Shown piece after piece: positions 1 to 7,966 of a stretch of DNA of 64,000 nt. This DNA is from Ancylobacter gelatini (GTDB taxonomy: Bacteria > Pseudomonadota > Alphaproteobacteria > Rhizobiales > Xanthobacteraceae), in contig NZ_JAKVIL010000003.1 of the NCBI RefSeq assembly GCF_022601675.1, forward strand, positions 372,001-436,000, read 5' to 3'. The position numbers and the translations under genes were made by a program. Every line of letters begins with the position of its first letter. Within the stretch, counting starts at the first letter, position 1. The notes under the pieces are model-generated. The model searched no databases, was not told where the DNA came from, and saw nothing but the letters and a program-made list of their open reading frames with translations.

Positions 1-1
1 G

Positions 2-256
2 TGGCGCCCCGCCTCGGAGCTTGCGGCCGAGGCGGCCGCCGCCAGCGCGGTGCGCGACGCCTCCGGCAATCTGCTCGCCGACGGGGATTCGGTGGTCCTG
101 ATCAAGGACCTCAAGGTGAAGGGCGCCGGCCAGACCCTGAAGCAGGGCACGGTCATCCGCTCGATCCGCCTCACCGACAACCCGGAAGAGATCGACTGCC
201 GCCACGACGCCATCAAGGGCCTCGTGCTGCGCACCGAATTCGTGCGCAAGCGCTGA
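2..256 (+). CDS. phnA: PhnA/YjdM-family protein, C-terminal part
   Basis: The 5' end lies outside the window; the frame is open from base 2 to a TGA at 254-256. The remaining ~84 residues end in the conserved PhnA C-terminal domain, recognisable by VRDASGN, DGDSVVLIKDLKVKG, the IDC motif and LRTEFVRK. The N-terminal zinc ribbon would be upstream and cannot be checked. Despite the name, PhnA/YjdM has no proven role in phosphonate breakdown, so the biochemical function is open. The downstream DUF1688 gene is on the same strand but 150 bases away, so they need not form an operon. Confidence 0.8.
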   Translation, partial: WRPASELAAEAAAASAVRDASGNLLADGDSVVLIKDLKVKGAGQTLKQGTVIRSIRLTDNPEEIDCRHDAIKGLVLRTEFVRKR

Positions 257-408
257 GGCGTCCCACGCGGCGCTGGCGGCGATCCGCCCGCCCCGCCCCT
301 CATGATCCCGGAGCCGCGCCGCGATCCGGGATTGGTTGTCTTCCCCTATCGGGCATCCCGGACCGGGCCGATGCCGGTCGGTCCTGACGGCGCCTGGAGA
401 GAAATTGC

Positions 409-1650
409 ATGATCCCGCCTGATCTGCCCCCGCCCGAGCTTCTCGCCCTGCGCTCTCCCTCCGCCGTGCGCGCGCGCTGTCACCAGGTGCTCGACCATGC
501 GCTCGCCGGCCGCTCGCCGCATTTCTCGATCGACGAGGCGGCGCTGGAGACGGTGGCGGATTTTGTGAGCGAGGTGACGAGGCTCGCCTATCCCGGTCTC
601 GACATTCCCTATCACAGCCGCTGGCGCCACTTCGACGCCGGCGGCGTTGACCGCTGGGCGCCGATCGGCGGGCAGATGCGCGCCGATCTGGCCGAAACGG
701 CGCGCACCATGATCGACCTCGCGGTCGTGAGCGTCCTGCTCGACGCGGGGGCGGGCGATGCGTGGCGCTTTCATGAGGCGGAGACCGGGCTGACCGTCAC
801 ACGTTCCGAAGGGCTGGCAGTGGCAAGCCTGCGCATGTTCGAGGCCGGCGGCTTTTCCTCCGATCCGCAGCATCCGCTGAGGGTGGATGCGGCGGCTCTG
901 ATCCGCATCGACCCGGCCACGCTCGGCCGCTTTTTCCAGGTGAACGACGACAACCCTCTGGTCGGGTTGGCCGGGCGCGCCGAACTCCTGGTGCGGCTGG
1001 GCAAGGCGCTGGCCGCGCGGCCGGACCTGTTCGGCACCGATCCGGCACGACCGGGCGGCATGTTCGATGCCTTGGCTCCACAGGCGAAGGTCGGCCGTCT
1101 CCACGCGGCGCAGATACTGGAGTTGCTGCTCGACGGGCTCTCACCGATCTGGCCGGCGGGCCTCAGCGTCGACGGCTTCTCGCTCGGCGATGCCGGGCGC
1201 CATCCCGCCATTACCGTGCCGGATCGCTCGAACGGCATCGTGCCGTTCCATAAGCTCTCGCAATGGCTCACTTATTCGTTGCTGGAGCCGTTCGAGGCGG
1301 CGGGACTGGCGGTGGTCGATCTCGACGATCTGACCGCGCTTCCCGAGTATCGCAATGGTGGTCTGCTGGTCGATCTCGGCGCCATCGTCCCGCGTGCGCC
1401 GATCGATCCGGCGCGGAAATTCCCGGTCTCGTCGGAAATGGTCGTGGAGTGGCGCGCACTCACCGTCGCGCTCATGGATCGGCTCGCCGGGCTGGTGCGC
1501 GAGCGGCTGGAACTCGACGCTGCGCAATTCCCGCTGGCCAAGATGCTGCAGGGTGGCACCTGGAGCGCGGGGCGGCGCATCGCTGCCGAGAAGCGCCCGC
1601 CCGCGGGCGGTCCGCCGATCTCCATCGACGCCGACGGAACCGTGTTCTGA
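409..1650 (+). CDS. DUF1688 / URC4-like protein
   Basis: A 413-residue protein of the DUF1688 family, related to fungal URC4 of uracil catabolism. Recognition rests on its overall pattern: an N-terminal LRSPSAVRARC block, YHSRWRHFDAGG near residue 65, WRFHEAETG near residue 120, a mid-protein block ending HPAITVPD, and a C-terminal LAKMLQGGTWSAGRR block. No signal peptide or membrane segment is visible, so it is probably cytosolic. The ATG at 409 follows a short GGAGAGA sequence. Bacterial members are usually similar in length, so it looks complete. The biochemical reaction is not established and no pyrimidine-degradation partner is visible nearby. Confidence 0.75.
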   Translation: MIPPDLPPPELLALRSPSAVRARCHQVLDHALAGRSPHFSIDEAALETVADFVSEVTRLAYPGLDIPYHSRWRHFDAGGVDRWAPIGGQMRADLAETARTMIDLAVVSVLLDAGAGDAWRFHEAETGLTVTRSEGLAVASLRMFEAGGFSSDPQHPLRVDAAALIRIDPATLGRFFQVNDDNPLVGLAGRAELLVRLGKALAARPDLFGTDPARPGGMFDALAPQAKVGRLHAAQILELLLDGLSPIWPAGLSVDGFSLGDAGRHPAITVPDRSNGIVPFHKLSQWLTYSLLEPFEAAGLAVVDLDDLTALPEYRNGGLLVDLGAIVPRAPIDPARKFPVSSEMVVEWRALTVALMDRLAGLVRERLELDAAQFPLAKMLQGGTWSAGRRIAAEKRPPAGGPPISIDADGTVF

Positions 1651-1684
1651 CGCCGTCTCGGGCGGCTTGCGGATGCCGGAATGA

Positions 1685-1708
1685 AAACGGCCGGGAGCAT
1701 GCCCGGCC
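1685..1708 (-). terminator. Rho-independent terminator between convergent genes
   Basis: A perfect 7-bp stem, GGCCGGG (1689-1695) and CCCGGCC (1702-1708), with a 6-base loop, sits between the stop codons of two convergent genes. Read on the minus strand the stem is followed by GTTTTC, so it best serves the tctC-type gene; the short T run makes it moderate in strength. Confidence 0.6.
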
Positions 1709-1738
1709 GTGATTCCGCTGCGTGGGAGCTAGGAGGCC

Positions 1739-2707
1739 TCAGTCCATCTGCGCGCCGGTCGCCTTTACGATCGGTGCCCACTTGGCCACTTCCTTCTTCA
1801 CATGCTCGCCAAGTTCCTCCGGCGTCGAGCCGACGACCGTGGCACTGAAATCGGCGAGGCGCGCCTGCACCTTGGGGTCCTTCAGCGCATTGTTGGCCGC
1901 GGCATTGAGCTTGGCCACCACTTCCGGCGGCGTGCCGGCGGGGGCGAACAGCGCGTTCCAGGTGTAGGTCTCATAGCCCGGAATGGTCTCTGCGATCGCA
2001 GGCACGTCCGGGAAGGACGGTGCGCGTTCCTTGGTGGTCACGCCGAGCGCGCGCAGCTTGCCGCTTTTGATGTGGTCGGAGGAGGAGGGCAGGTTGTCGA
2101 ACATGATCGGCACCTGGTTGCCGAGCACGTCGACCAGCGCCGGGCCGGCGCCCTTGTAGGGGATGTGCTGCATGTCGACACCGGCCATGCTGTTGAACAA
2201 CTCGCCGGACAGATGCAGCGGAGTGCCGTTGCCCGACGACGCGTAGCTGTACTTGTCAGGGTTGGCCTTGAGAATGTCGATCAGTTCCTGAACGGTCTTG
2301 GCGGGAAATTCGGGGTTTACGACCAGCACGTTAGGCACCACCACCAGCAGCGAGACCGGAGCGAAGCTCTTGTCGGGATCATAAGGCAGGTTCTTGTAGA
2401 GCGCCTGGTTCAGCGCATGGGTCGATACCGTGCCCATCAGCATGGTATAACCGTCCGGCGTCGCCTTGGCGACGGCTGCCGTGCCGAGCGTGCCGCCGGC
2501 GCCGCCGCGATTCTCAACCACCACGGGCTGGCCGAGTTCCTGGCTCATGCGCTCGGCGATCAGCCGCCCGACCAGATCGGTGGAGCCGCCGGCGGCGAAG
2601 GGAATCACCAGAGTGACGGGACGGCTCGGGAAGTCCTGGGCCGTGGCGAGGCCGGGTGCGAACAGGACCGCTGCGGACAGTGTGGCGGCGAGAACGGAGC
2701 GGAGCAT
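1739..2707 (-). CDS. Bug/TctC-family tripartite tricarboxylate transporter binding protein
   Basis: A 322-residue periplasmic binding protein. Residues 1-23 are a Sec signal peptide ending ATA before QDFPSRP, the usual mature start of Bug proteins. The family hallmarks VTLVIPFAAGGSTD and VENRGGAGGTLG follow. Such proteins bind carboxylates for TctAB-type importers or act as extracytoplasmic sensors. No tctA or tctB lies in the window, so this is an orphan binding protein, common in this family. The ligand cannot be told from sequence. It is divergent from the polyamine-type ABC operon across a 354-base gap. Confidence 0.9.
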   Translation of the reverse strand: MLRSVLAATLSAAVLFAPGLATAQDFPSRPVTLVIPFAAGGSTDLVGRLIAERMSQELGQPVVVENRGGAGGTLGTAAVAKATPDGYTMLMGTVSTHALNQALYKNLPYDPDKSFAPVSLLVVVPNVLVVNPEFPAKTVQELIDILKANPDKYSYASSGNGTPLHLSGELFNSMAGVDMQHIPYKGAGPALVDVLGNQVPIMFDNLPSSSDHIKSGKLRALGVTTKERAPSFPDVPAIAETIPGYETYTWNALFAPAGTPPEVVAKLNAAANNALKDPKVQARLADFSATVVGSTPEELGEHVKKEVAKWAPIVKATGAQMD

Positions 2708-3061
2708 AGGCGACCTCCCGGGTCATGGATGGACTGAAGGATGGGGTCTGCGGCTTCTATGGCCGCATCGTCGGCGCCAACGTGCGGCATTTGGCGCTCG
2801 GGCTCAATGTCCGTCCGGCAAATTCGGACAAAGGGATAACAGCCTCGCGGTATTGGATACGATTTTCCACGGAATTGTATCCGATATGCGTATCAATTGA
2901 GCGTGGTTGCTCATTTGATGGGCGCGGCGATGGCGTTGGCAACGATTTTTCGCGGGCCCGCGCACAGGATTCGCCGATTGGCGGACGTGGCCGGCACCCG
3001 TGCCGGGTTGGCATACCCCTTGCGAGAGCATGGCGGCATCACATCGGGAGCTGTGCGAGGC
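2708..3061. promoter_or_regulatory. Divergent intergenic region with candidate operator
   Basis: This 354-base gap separates the tctC-type gene (leftward) from the ABC operon (rightward) and holds no convincing gene. It contains an imperfect inverted repeat, GGATACGATT (2855-2864) and AATTGTATCC (2873-2882), one mismatch in ten, which could bind a dimeric regulator. A separate sigma-54-like promoter is listed on its own. Confidence 0.4.
3009..3024 (+). promoter_or_regulatory. Candidate sigma-54 (RpoN) promoter
   Basis: The sequence TGGCATACCCCTTGCG matches the sigma-54 consensus TGGCACRNNNNTTGCW at the invariant GG (3010-3011) and GC (3022-3023) with the correct spacing. It lies 38 bases before the ATP-binding gene at 3062, so transcription would start near 3035. 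It suggests nitrogen- or activator-dependent control of the transport operon; no sigma-54 activator gene is seen nearby. Confidence 0.6.
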
Positions 3062-4156
3062 ATGAGCAAAGGCGCTGATATCGAGCTGGTCCAGGTCACC
3101 AAGCGCTATGGCGCGGCCTTGGCCGTCGATGCCGTTACGCTGAAGATCCCCGCCGGCACCTATTGCTGCCTTCTCGGCCCCTCGGGCTGCGGAAAAACCA
3201 CCACCCTACGGATGATCGCCGGGCATGAGACCATCAGCGAAGGCGACGTCCGGCTCGGGCCGGCGGTGGTCACCGACCTGCCGCCCGCCAAGCGCGGCAC
3301 AGCGATGATGTTCCAGAGCTACGCGCTGTTCCCCCATCTCGACATCGTCGACAATGTGGCGTTCAGCCTGAAGATGAAGGGCGTCGACAAGGCGGTGCGC
3401 CGCACCAAGGCGATGGAAATGCTGAAGCTGGTCCAGATGGACCATCTGGCCGAGCGCCGCCCCGCACAGCTCTCGGGTGGCCAGCAGCAGCGCGTCGCGC
3501 TGGCCCGCGCGCTGATCACCGATCCCCAGGCGCTGCTGCTCGACGAGCCGCTCTCCGCGCTCGACCCGTTCCTGAAGATCAAGGTGCGCCAGGAGCTGAA
3601 GAAGCTGCAGCTTCAGCTCGGCATCTCCTTCATCCACGTCACCCACAGCCAGGAGGAGGCGATGGCGCTGTCCGACCTCGTGGTGGTGATGAATGGCGGG
3701 CGCATCGAGCAGGCGGCGACCCCGCGCGAGGTGTTCAACCGCCCCGCCACCGCCTTCGTCGCGCGCTTCATGGGCGACCACAATGTGATCGCCGGCCGCG
3801 TGACCGGTATTGCCGACGACACCATGACCTTCGAGGTGCCCGGCGGCGCCTCGTTCCGCGCCCCGGCCGAGCCTGGGCTTGAGCCCGGCGCCCCGGTGGA
3901 GATCGCCGTGCGCACCGACCGCGTGAAGCTGGCCGGTGATGCGCCGCCCGGTTTCGGTCTGACCGGCCTCGTCCAGAACATCGAATATCACGGGCAGAAG
4001 GTGCAGATAGCGCTCGCTGCGCCCGGCGTCGACGAGTTCTCCGTGCAGGTGCCGGAAACCGCTTTCTTCGAGGCTCCGCTCGCCGTGGGCGACGCGGTGC
4101 CGCTCGCCTGGACGTCGCAGGACGTCCACATTCTCCAAGCCTCGCCTTCGGCCTGA
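3062..4156 (+). CDS. Spermidine/putrescine-type ABC transporter ATP-binding protein
   Basis: A 364-residue importer ATPase of the PotA type. Walker A GPSGCGKT is near residues 39-46, the Q-loop FQSYALFPH near 84-92, the signature LSGGQQQR near 137-144, Walker B LLLDEP near 158-163, and the H-loop follows in VTHSQEEA. A C-terminal TOBE-like domain occupies about 275-360. The ATG at 3062 is chosen because the family starts just before this point and the sigma-54-like promoter lies upstream of it; the frame stays open farther upstream. It heads an operon of ATPase, binding protein and two permeases. The substrate is probably a polyamine or related cation, by family only. Confidence 0.92.
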   Translation: MSKGADIELVQVTKRYGAALAVDAVTLKIPAGTYCCLLGPSGCGKTTTLRMIAGHETISEGDVRLGPAVVTDLPPAKRGTAMMFQSYALFPHLDIVDNVAFSLKMKGVDKAVRRTKAMEMLKLVQMDHLAERRPAQLSGGQQQRVALARALITDPQALLLDEPLSALDPFLKIKVRQELKKLQLQLGISFIHVTHSQEEAMALSDLVVVMNGGRIEQAATPREVFNRPATAFVARFMGDHNVIAGRVTGIADDTMTFEVPGGASFRAPAEPGLEPGAPVEIAVRTDRVKLAGDAPPGFGLTGLVQNIEYHGQKVQIALAAPGVDEFSVQVPETAFFEAPLAVGDAVPLAWTSQDVHILQASPSA

Positions 4157-4198
4157 CGCAGCAACGATTCCGGCCGCCTTAGCTCTCGGGAGAGACAC

Positions 4199-5500
4199 AT
4201 GACCACGAAGATCACGGAACTGAAGGGCAGCACGAAGGGCGTCAGCCGGCGCAGCCTGCTGAAGGGCGCTGCCGGCGCTGCGGGCCTCGCTGCCGGCGCG
4301 GGTGTCGTCACCGGCTTCCCGACCATCTGGGCGCAGAACCCGATCACGCTGCGCCAGTTCGGCACCGGCGTGTCGAACCTCAACGCCATCGCCGAGAAGT
4401 GCAAGGCGGACCTCGGCATCACGCTGCAGATGACCGCGCTCGATTCCGACGCCGTGTCGCAGCGCGTGGTGACACAGGCCAACTCGTTCGACATCGCCGA
4501 CATCGAATACTGGATCTGCAAGAAGGTGTTCCCCGCCGGCACGCTGCAGCCGATGGACGTGAAGAAGATCAAGTATTACGACGACATCGTTCCGATCTTC
4601 ACCACCGGCAAGCTGACTCCCGACTCCAAGATCGCGCAGGGTACGGCCCCGAACACGGTCGGCTTCGTCGAAGGCCCGGACTCTAAGAAGTTCGCCGCCG
4701 CGCCGACCCAGTGGATGACCCTTATCCCGACCATCTACAACGCCGACACGCTCGGCATCCGCCCCGATCTGGTCGGCCGTCCGATCAAGAACTGGAAGGA
4801 CATTCTCGATCCTGCCTTCAAGGGCAAGACCTCGATCCTGAACATCCCGTCCATCGGTATCATGGACGCGGCGATGATCTGCGAGAGCGCCGGCATCATC
4901 AAATATGGCGACAAGGGCAACATGACCAAGGCGGAGATCGACACCACGATCGATTTCCTCATCAAGACCAAGAAGGCCGGTCAGTTCCGCGCCTTCTGGA
5001 AGACCTTCGATGAAAGCGTGAACCTGATGGCCTCGGGCGAGGTCGTCATCCAGTCCATGTGGTCGCCGGCGGTGGCGGCGGTGCGCTCCAAGGGGATTCC
5101 CTGCGTCTACCAGCCGCTTGAGGAAGGCTATCGCGCCTGGGGCGGCGGCCTCGGCATCGCCAAGCACCTCAAGGGCGCACAGCTCGACGCGGCCTATGAG
5201 TACATCAACTGGTATCTCTCCGGCTGGGTCGGCGCCTATCTGAACCGCCAGGGTTACTACTCGGCCGTGCTCTCCACCGCCGAGAAGAACATGACCCCGG
5301 ACGAGTGGGCGTTCTGGATGCTCGGCCAGCCGGCCAAGACCGACATTCTCTCGCCGGAAGGCAAGGTGATGTACACGGCCGGCGCAGTGCGCGACGGCGG
5401 CTCCTTCAAGGAGCGCATGGGCGCTGTCGCGTGCTGGAACTCGGTGATGGACGAGGACCGCTACATGGTCCGCCGCTGGAACGAGTTCATCGCGGCGTGA
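4199..5500 (+). CDS. ABC transporter substrate-binding protein with Tat signal
   Basis: A 433-residue extracellular solute-binding protein. The N-terminus has a twin-arginine motif, SRRSLLKGAAG at about 18-28, a hydrophobic Ala/Gly-rich segment, and a likely cleavage site around residue 41 (IWAQ/N), so it is probably exported folded by Tat. The body resembles PotD-type proteins: an early FGTGVSNLNAI block and VNLMASGEVVIQSMWSP, the hinge-region pattern of this group. GAGAGA precedes the ATG. It follows the ATPase gene by 42 bases and is separated from the permeases by a hairpin, an arrangement that often yields more binding protein than permease. Confidence 0.9.
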   Translation: MTTKITELKGSTKGVSRRSLLKGAAGAAGLAAGAGVVTGFPTIWAQNPITLRQFGTGVSNLNAIAEKCKADLGITLQMTALDSDAVSQRVVTQANSFDIADIEYWICKKVFPAGTLQPMDVKKIKYYDDIVPIFTTGKLTPDSKIAQGTAPNTVGFVEGPDSKKFAAAPTQWMTLIPTIYNADTLGIRPDLVGRPIKNWKDILDPAFKGKTSILNIPSIGIMDAAMICESAGIIKYGDKGNMTKAEIDTTIDFLIKTKKAGQFRAFWKTFDESVNLMASGEVVIQSMWSPAVAAVRSKGIPCVYQPLEEGYRAWGGGLGIAKHLKGAQLDAAYEYINWYLSGWVGAYLNRQGYYSAVLSTAEKNMTPDEWAFWMLGQPAKTDILSPEGKVMYTAGAVRDGGSFKERMGAVACWNSVMDEDRYMVRRWNEFIAA

Positions 5501-5527
5501 GGACGCCCTCCTTCGGGTGGAAGGCAG

Positions 5528-5557
5528 GTGCCTGCGCGCTTCAACGCGTGCAGGCAC
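5528..5557 (+). other. Intercistronic hairpin in the transport operon
   Basis: An 8-bp perfect stem, GTGCCTGC (5528-5535) and GCAGGCAC (5550-5557), with partly complementary inner bases, lies between the binding-protein gene and the first permease gene. No T run follows, so it is more likely an mRNA-stabilising or attenuating structure than a full terminator. Confidence 0.5.
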
Positions 5558-5642
5558 TGCGCCTCGGAATGATGGGTCGCTGGGAAGCGACGTCATGCGG
5601 AGGTGCCCCGGGCCTGGCCCGGGCTTCGAAGGATGCTGATGA

Positions 5643-6521
5643 ATGTCGTGGTCGATCAGGAAGCCCAGCATGACGCTCTCACGCCTCGCGCCCTATCTAC
5701 AGGCCGGCCCGCTGACGGCGATCCTGTTCGCCTTCCTGGTGCTGCCCATCGCCACCATCGTGATGGTGAGCTTCTGGGACTATGATTCGATCCAGATATT
5801 CCCGGCCTTCGTCTTCACCAATTACGAGGAGACGATCACCTCGCCGGTGACCTGGAACACCTATATCAACACGCTGAAATACACCGTCATCGTTTGGGCG
5901 ATCACGCTGCTGGTCGGGTTCTGGGTGGCCTATTATCTTGCCTTCCACATCCGCTCGGCGACCACGCAGATGGTGCTCTTCCTCGTCTGCACCATCCCGT
6001 TCCTGACCTCGAACATCATTCGCATGATCTCTTGGATCCCGTTCCTCGGGCGCAACGGGCTGCTGAACCAGTCGATGATGTCGATGGGGCTGATCGATAC
6101 GCCGCTGGAATTCCTGCTGTTCTCGGACTTCGCGGTCGTGCTCGCCATGGTGCACCTCTACACGCTGTTTATGGTGACGCCGATATTCAACACGCTGATG
6201 CGCATCGATCGCTCGCTGATCGAGGCCGCGCGCGATGCCGGCGCCAATGCCTGGCAGATCCTGATCAACGTCATCATCCCGCTCGCCAAGCCCGGCATCG
6301 CCATCGGCTCGATCTTCGTGGTGACGCTGGTGATGGGCGATTTCATCACCGTGCGCTTCATGTCCGGCGGCCAGTCGGCCTCGGTGGGGCTGATGATGGC
6401 GAACCAGATCGCGCTGCTGCAATACCCGGCGGCGGCGGCCAATGCGGTGATCCTGCTGATCATCGTGCTGCTGCTGGTCGGCGGCATCCTGCGCATCGTC
6501 AATATCCGCAAGGAACTCTAG
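5643..6521 (+). CDS. ABC transporter permease (PotB type)
   Basis: A 292-residue inner-membrane permease with about six transmembrane helices, the first at roughly residues 18-42. The cytoplasmic EAA loop, EAARDAGANAWQILINVIIP near residue 193, is the docking site for the ATPase. It is the first of two permeases that would form a heterodimer. The start at 5643 gives MSWSIRKPS; a second ATG nine codons on (5670) is possible. The next gene follows after 13 bases, so the two are cotranscribed. Confidence 0.9.
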   Translation: MSWSIRKPSMTLSRLAPYLQAGPLTAILFAFLVLPIATIVMVSFWDYDSIQIFPAFVFTNYEETITSPVTWNTYINTLKYTVIVWAITLLVGFWVAYYLAFHIRSATTQMVLFLVCTIPFLTSNIIRMISWIPFLGRNGLLNQSMMSMGLIDTPLEFLLFSDFAVVLAMVHLYTLFMVTPIFNTLMRIDRSLIEAARDAGANAWQILINVIIPLAKPGIAIGSIFVVTLVMGDFITVRFMSGGQSASVGLMMANQIALLQYPAAAANAVILLIIVLLLVGGILRIVNIRKEL

Positions 6522-6534
6522 AGGGAGCCGCCCG

Positions 6535-7365
6535 ATGCACCATGAGCGCCGCGGCCCCGGCTTCTGGGTCCTCTCCGTGTTCTTCGTCCTGTTCGTGCTG
6601 TTCCTCTACGGCCCGCTGTCGACGATCTTCATCCTGTCGTTCCAGGGGCCGAATGGCGGTCTTACCTTCCCGATGAACGGGACCTCGCTGCGCTGGTTCG
6701 AGAACCTCCTGTTCGAGCAGCAGGCGGTGGGCGACTTTGGCGGCGCGTTCCTGCGCTCGTTCATTCTCGGGATCATGTGCATGATCACCACTATGGTGGT
6801 GTCGCTGCTGGCGGGGCTGGCCTTCCGTCGCCGGTTCCTCGGCGCCGGACCGCTGTTCTATCTCACCATCGCCAGCCTGATCGTGCCGTCCATCCTGATC
6901 TCACTCGGCATCGGCCTCGCCTTTCAGGTGTTCGGGCTGGAACCGGCCTGGTACTCCTCGGCGTTCGGCGCGCAACTCACCTGGACGCTGCCCTTCGGCC
7001 TGTTGATCATGTTTGCCGTGTTCAACCGCTTCAACCCGGCCTATGAGGAGGCCGCGCGAGACCTCGGCGCCACGCCTTGGCAAACCTTCGCCCATGTGGT
7101 GTTGCCGATCATCCTGCCGAGCCTGATCGGCGTCGGCCTGTTCGGTTTCACCCTGTCCTATGACGAGTTTGCCCGCACGCTGATGACCTCCGGCTCGTTC
7201 AACACGCTGCCGCTGGAGATTTACGGCATGACCACCAACGTCACGACGCCGGTGCTCTACGCGCTCGGCACGGTGACCACCGTTTTCTCGATGGCCATCA
7301 TCGTGATTGCCCTGATCAGCATTGCGGTCCTGCGTAAGCGCCGGGCACGGCGTATCGCGGGCTGA
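6535..7365 (+). CDS. ABC transporter permease (PotC type)
   Basis: A 276-residue inner-membrane permease with about six transmembrane helices and an EAA loop, EEAARDLGATPWQTF, near residue 171. It pairs with the upstream PotB-type permease to form the channel of the importer. A clear GAGGGAG ribosome-binding site precedes the ATG. It is the last gene of the four-gene operon; its C-terminus ends in a basic RKRRARR stretch expected to lie in the cytoplasm. Confidence 0.9.
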   Translation: MHHERRGPGFWVLSVFFVLFVLFLYGPLSTIFILSFQGPNGGLTFPMNGTSLRWFENLLFEQQAVGDFGGAFLRSFILGIMCMITTMVVSLLAGLAFRRRFLGAGPLFYLTIASLIVPSILISLGIGLAFQVFGLEPAWYSSAFGAQLTWTLPFGLLIMFAVFNRFNPAYEEAARDLGATPWQTFAHVVLPIILPSLIGVGLFGFTLSYDEFARTLMTSGSFNTLPLEIYGMTTNVTTPVLYALGTVTTVFSMAIIVIALISIAVLRKRRARRIAG

Positions 7366-7533
7366 CGTCTTCCGCTGCGGAAAGTCTCGCCCATAGAAGG
7401 GCTTGCGACAAAAATCTTGCCGAACTCGGTAGGGAACCGGATAGTTCCCGGCAGGTTGATGTCCAGAATAAGCCGCAGATTCGGCCCTCCGGATCGTTCA
7501 GCAAAGCGGCTGGGACTGCGCGGGAGAAACGCC

Positions 7534-7755
7534 ATGAACATCTGCACGACCGATCGCACCATCTGCGACCTCCTTCGGGAGGTCGCCAAGGACGACCGCA
7601 AGCACGCCCTCACCATCAAGCTCCGCAGCGGTGACACCGTTACCGCCTATGGGCCGATCGAGGTCGCCGACCGCTTCATGCTGTGCCGGCTGCACGACAA
7701 TAATTACCAGGGCAGCCAACTCATCGCGCTGGACACGATCGAGTTCATCCGCTGA
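7534..7755 (+). CDS. Small conserved-looking protein of unknown function
   Basis: A 73-residue soluble protein starting MNICTTDRTICDL after GGGAGAA at good spacing; the frame is open upstream, but this ATG is the only one with a ribosome-binding site. It contains KHALTIKLRSGDTVTAYGPIEV and ends LIALDTIEFIR, which reads like a small beta-barrel fold, but no family is recognised. It stands alone between the transport operon and the cydB region on the opposite strand. Confidence 0.6.
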   Translation: MNICTTDRTICDLLREVAKDDRKHALTIKLRSGDTVTAYGPIEVADRFMLCRLHDNNYQGSQLIALDTIEFIR

Positions 7756-7786
7756 GCGCCGGGCGCTTCCCGGCGGCACTGATCCG

Positions 7787-7966
7787 CTAGCCGGTGAAGG
7801 GCAGCAGCACGAGGCCGGAGCCGATCAGCGCGGCGTCGAGCAGGACATAGGCGCCGACCATCCAGCCGCGCGGCGCGGCGAGCTGGACCAGTATGGTTGC
7901 GCCGACGAACAGCACGATCAACCCGGCAAGTATCAAGATCAGCGCGACGTCGAATCCAGGGCTCAT
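7787..7966 (-). CDS. Small two-helix membrane protein coupled to cydB
   Basis: A 59-residue protein with two predicted transmembrane helices (about 5-27 and 35-55) joined by a short AAPRGWM loop. Its ATG overlaps the cydB stop codon in an ATGA, so translation is coupled. The position after a cytochrome bd subunit II gene suggests a small accessory subunit, as CydX is for classical bd oxidases, but CydX is shorter and has one helix, and no similarity is seen. Role unknown. Confidence 0.6.
   Translation of the reverse strand: MSPGFDVALILILAGLIVLFVGATILVQLAAPRGWMVGAYVLLDAALIGSGLVLLPFTG

Noticed and set aside
3206-5671. An 821-codon open frame on the minus strand opposite the ABC operon
   Set aside because: It overlaps two clearly real genes; its translation is His/Arg/Gly/Asp-rich without domains, as expected for antisense of GC-rich coding DNA.
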